23,581 nt of DNA from Methanobacterium_C sp963845285 (lineage in GTDB: Archaea; Methanobacteriota; Methanobacteria; Methanobacteriales; Methanobacteriaceae), in assembly GCA_963845285.1 (NCBI GenBank), contig CAWJRO010000024.1:1-23581 (forward strand). The letters run 5' to 3'. The position numbers and the translations under genes were made by a program. Below the pieces are notes generated by a model. The model was not told where the DNA came from and did not search any database. It saw nothing but the letters and a program-made list of their open reading frames with translations. Positions within the stretch are counted from its first letter, which is position 1. Every line of letters begins with the position of its first letter. Positions 22,936 to 23,581 of this stretch are shown piece by piece.

Positions 22936-23581
22936 ATGAAAGTTGTTGCAGGAGTGGGCAAGAATAGAAGTATAATTGAAGCTTCACATAATGTGGACTT
23001 TGAGGTTATACTAACAGAATCTGAAGATAAACTTGTTGATCTACTTTTAAACGGCTCTGTTGATGCCGCAGTCCGCGGTTCCCTTAGTGCCTCAAAAATA
23101 ATGGCTAAACTAAGAGTTAAATATCCAAATAAAATTTTAAGGGCCTCATTTCTGGATATGAATGGTCATAAATTCCTCCTGGCGCCTGTGGGCATTGATG
23201 AGGGGGACAGTGTGTCCCAAAAAGTTCAGATAGTTGAAACTGGTGCTGAATTTTTACTTGAATTGGGAATAAAACCTCAAATAGCCATTCTTTCAGGAGG
23301 AAGAGCCCAAGATAAAGGTAGAAGCAGAAAAATAGATGATTCAATACGAGAAGGAGAGCTTGTTACTGCAATCACAAGAGATAAATATCCTGTGAAACAT
23401 TACTTTATATTAATAGAAGATGCATTAAAGGACGGTTCAAACTTTATATTGGCCCCAGATGGCATCACTGGAAACTTAATATTTCGAACCCTTGTTTTGG
23501 TTGGTGGAATGAAAAGTCATGGTGCTATAACATTAGGAATCGATGAAATATTTGTTGATACTTCAAGATCACAGAATGTAG
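22936..23581 (+). CDS. mtxX: Methanogen marker protein 4 / MtxX-like, 3' end outside window
   Basis: The gene is open from ATG 22936 to the right edge, giving 215 residues. It matches the methanogen marker protein 4 family, earlier called MtxX and described as methyltransferase-related, with a fold akin to phosphotransacetylase/PdxA-type enzymes. Visible segments are KVVAGVGKNRSIIEA (2-16), VDAAVRGSLSASKIMAKL, IAILSGGRAQDKGRSRKIDD and FILAPDGITGNLIFRTLVLV. The last resembles the substrate loop of phosphate acyltransferase-like proteins. The true reaction is unproven. It lacks an obvious ribosome binding site and has a close TATA box. Confidence 0.82.
   Translation, partial: MKVVAGVGKNRSIIEASHNVDFEVILTESEDKLVDLLLNGSVDAAVRGSLSASKIMAKLRVKYPNKILRASFLDMNGHKFLLAPVGIDEGDSVSQKVQIVETGAEFLLELGIKPQIAILSGGRAQDKGRSRKIDDSIREGELVTAITRDKYPVKHYFILIEDALKDGSNFILAPDGITGNLIFRTLVLVGGMKSHGAITLGIDEIFVDTSRSQNV

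Overview
The window is AT-rich chromosomal DNA from a methanogenic euryarchaeon, most likely a mesophilic member of the Methanobacteriaceae (Methanobacterium-like). Four things point there. A detached C-terminal subunit of family B DNA polymerase lies next to rps8e; a split PolB is known from Methanobacteriales. A gene of the methanogen marker protein 4/MtxX type runs off the right edge. Small Methanobacteria-type membrane proteins (DUF5654-like) are present. Ribosome binding sites are mostly GGTGAT or GGAGG placed 3-8 nt before the start, often with TTG or GTG starts.

Positions 135-9030 (all + strand) hold the archaeal exosome superoperon: rpl15e, a COG1325/DUF54 RNA-binding protein, RNase P subunits Rpp30 (rnp3) and Pop5 (rnp2), proteasome alpha (psmA), SBDS, exosome Rrp4-Rrp41-Rrp42, rpl37ae, rpoP, a Brix protein, KEOPS Pcc1, prefoldin beta and a DUF3194 protein. 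Gaps of 156-274 bp probably split it into several transcripts. The set couples ribosome biogenesis, RNA processing and decay, tRNA modification, protein folding and proteolysis. Two + strand metabolic-type genes follow: a HisA-related protein (9161-9847) and a PfkB-family kinase (10092-10985).

Positions 11227-16564 are all on the - strand. From upstream to downstream: rps8e overlapping polB2, a HAD hydrolase, an AAA+ ATPase, then two broken genes. One is a sortase with a PsbP-like extracellular domain, carrying at least three frameshifts (11569-12548). The other is a 60-residue membrane protein with two frameshifts (11227-11411). These five disruptions within 1.3 kb are the only ones I see in the window.

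The right part holds hypE (NiFe-hydrogenase maturation), a 107-bp MITE-like element, an RDD membrane protein, a DUF5654-like membrane protein (-), cbiC and hemL (tetrapyrrole/corrinoid synthesis), two - strand hypothetical genes (a zinc ribbon-coiled coil-TM protein and a Cys-containing protein), and the partial mtxX-like gene (+).

The genes are largely ordinary for this lineage. The points worth a second look are the decayed sortase island, the MITE-like element, perfect inverted repeats in front of pfdB and cbiC and in the rps8e-hypE gap, and several genes whose non-ATG starts are easy to miss (rpoP, pcc1, rrp41). I saw no tRNA, rRNA or CRISPR array, and no complete insertion sequence.
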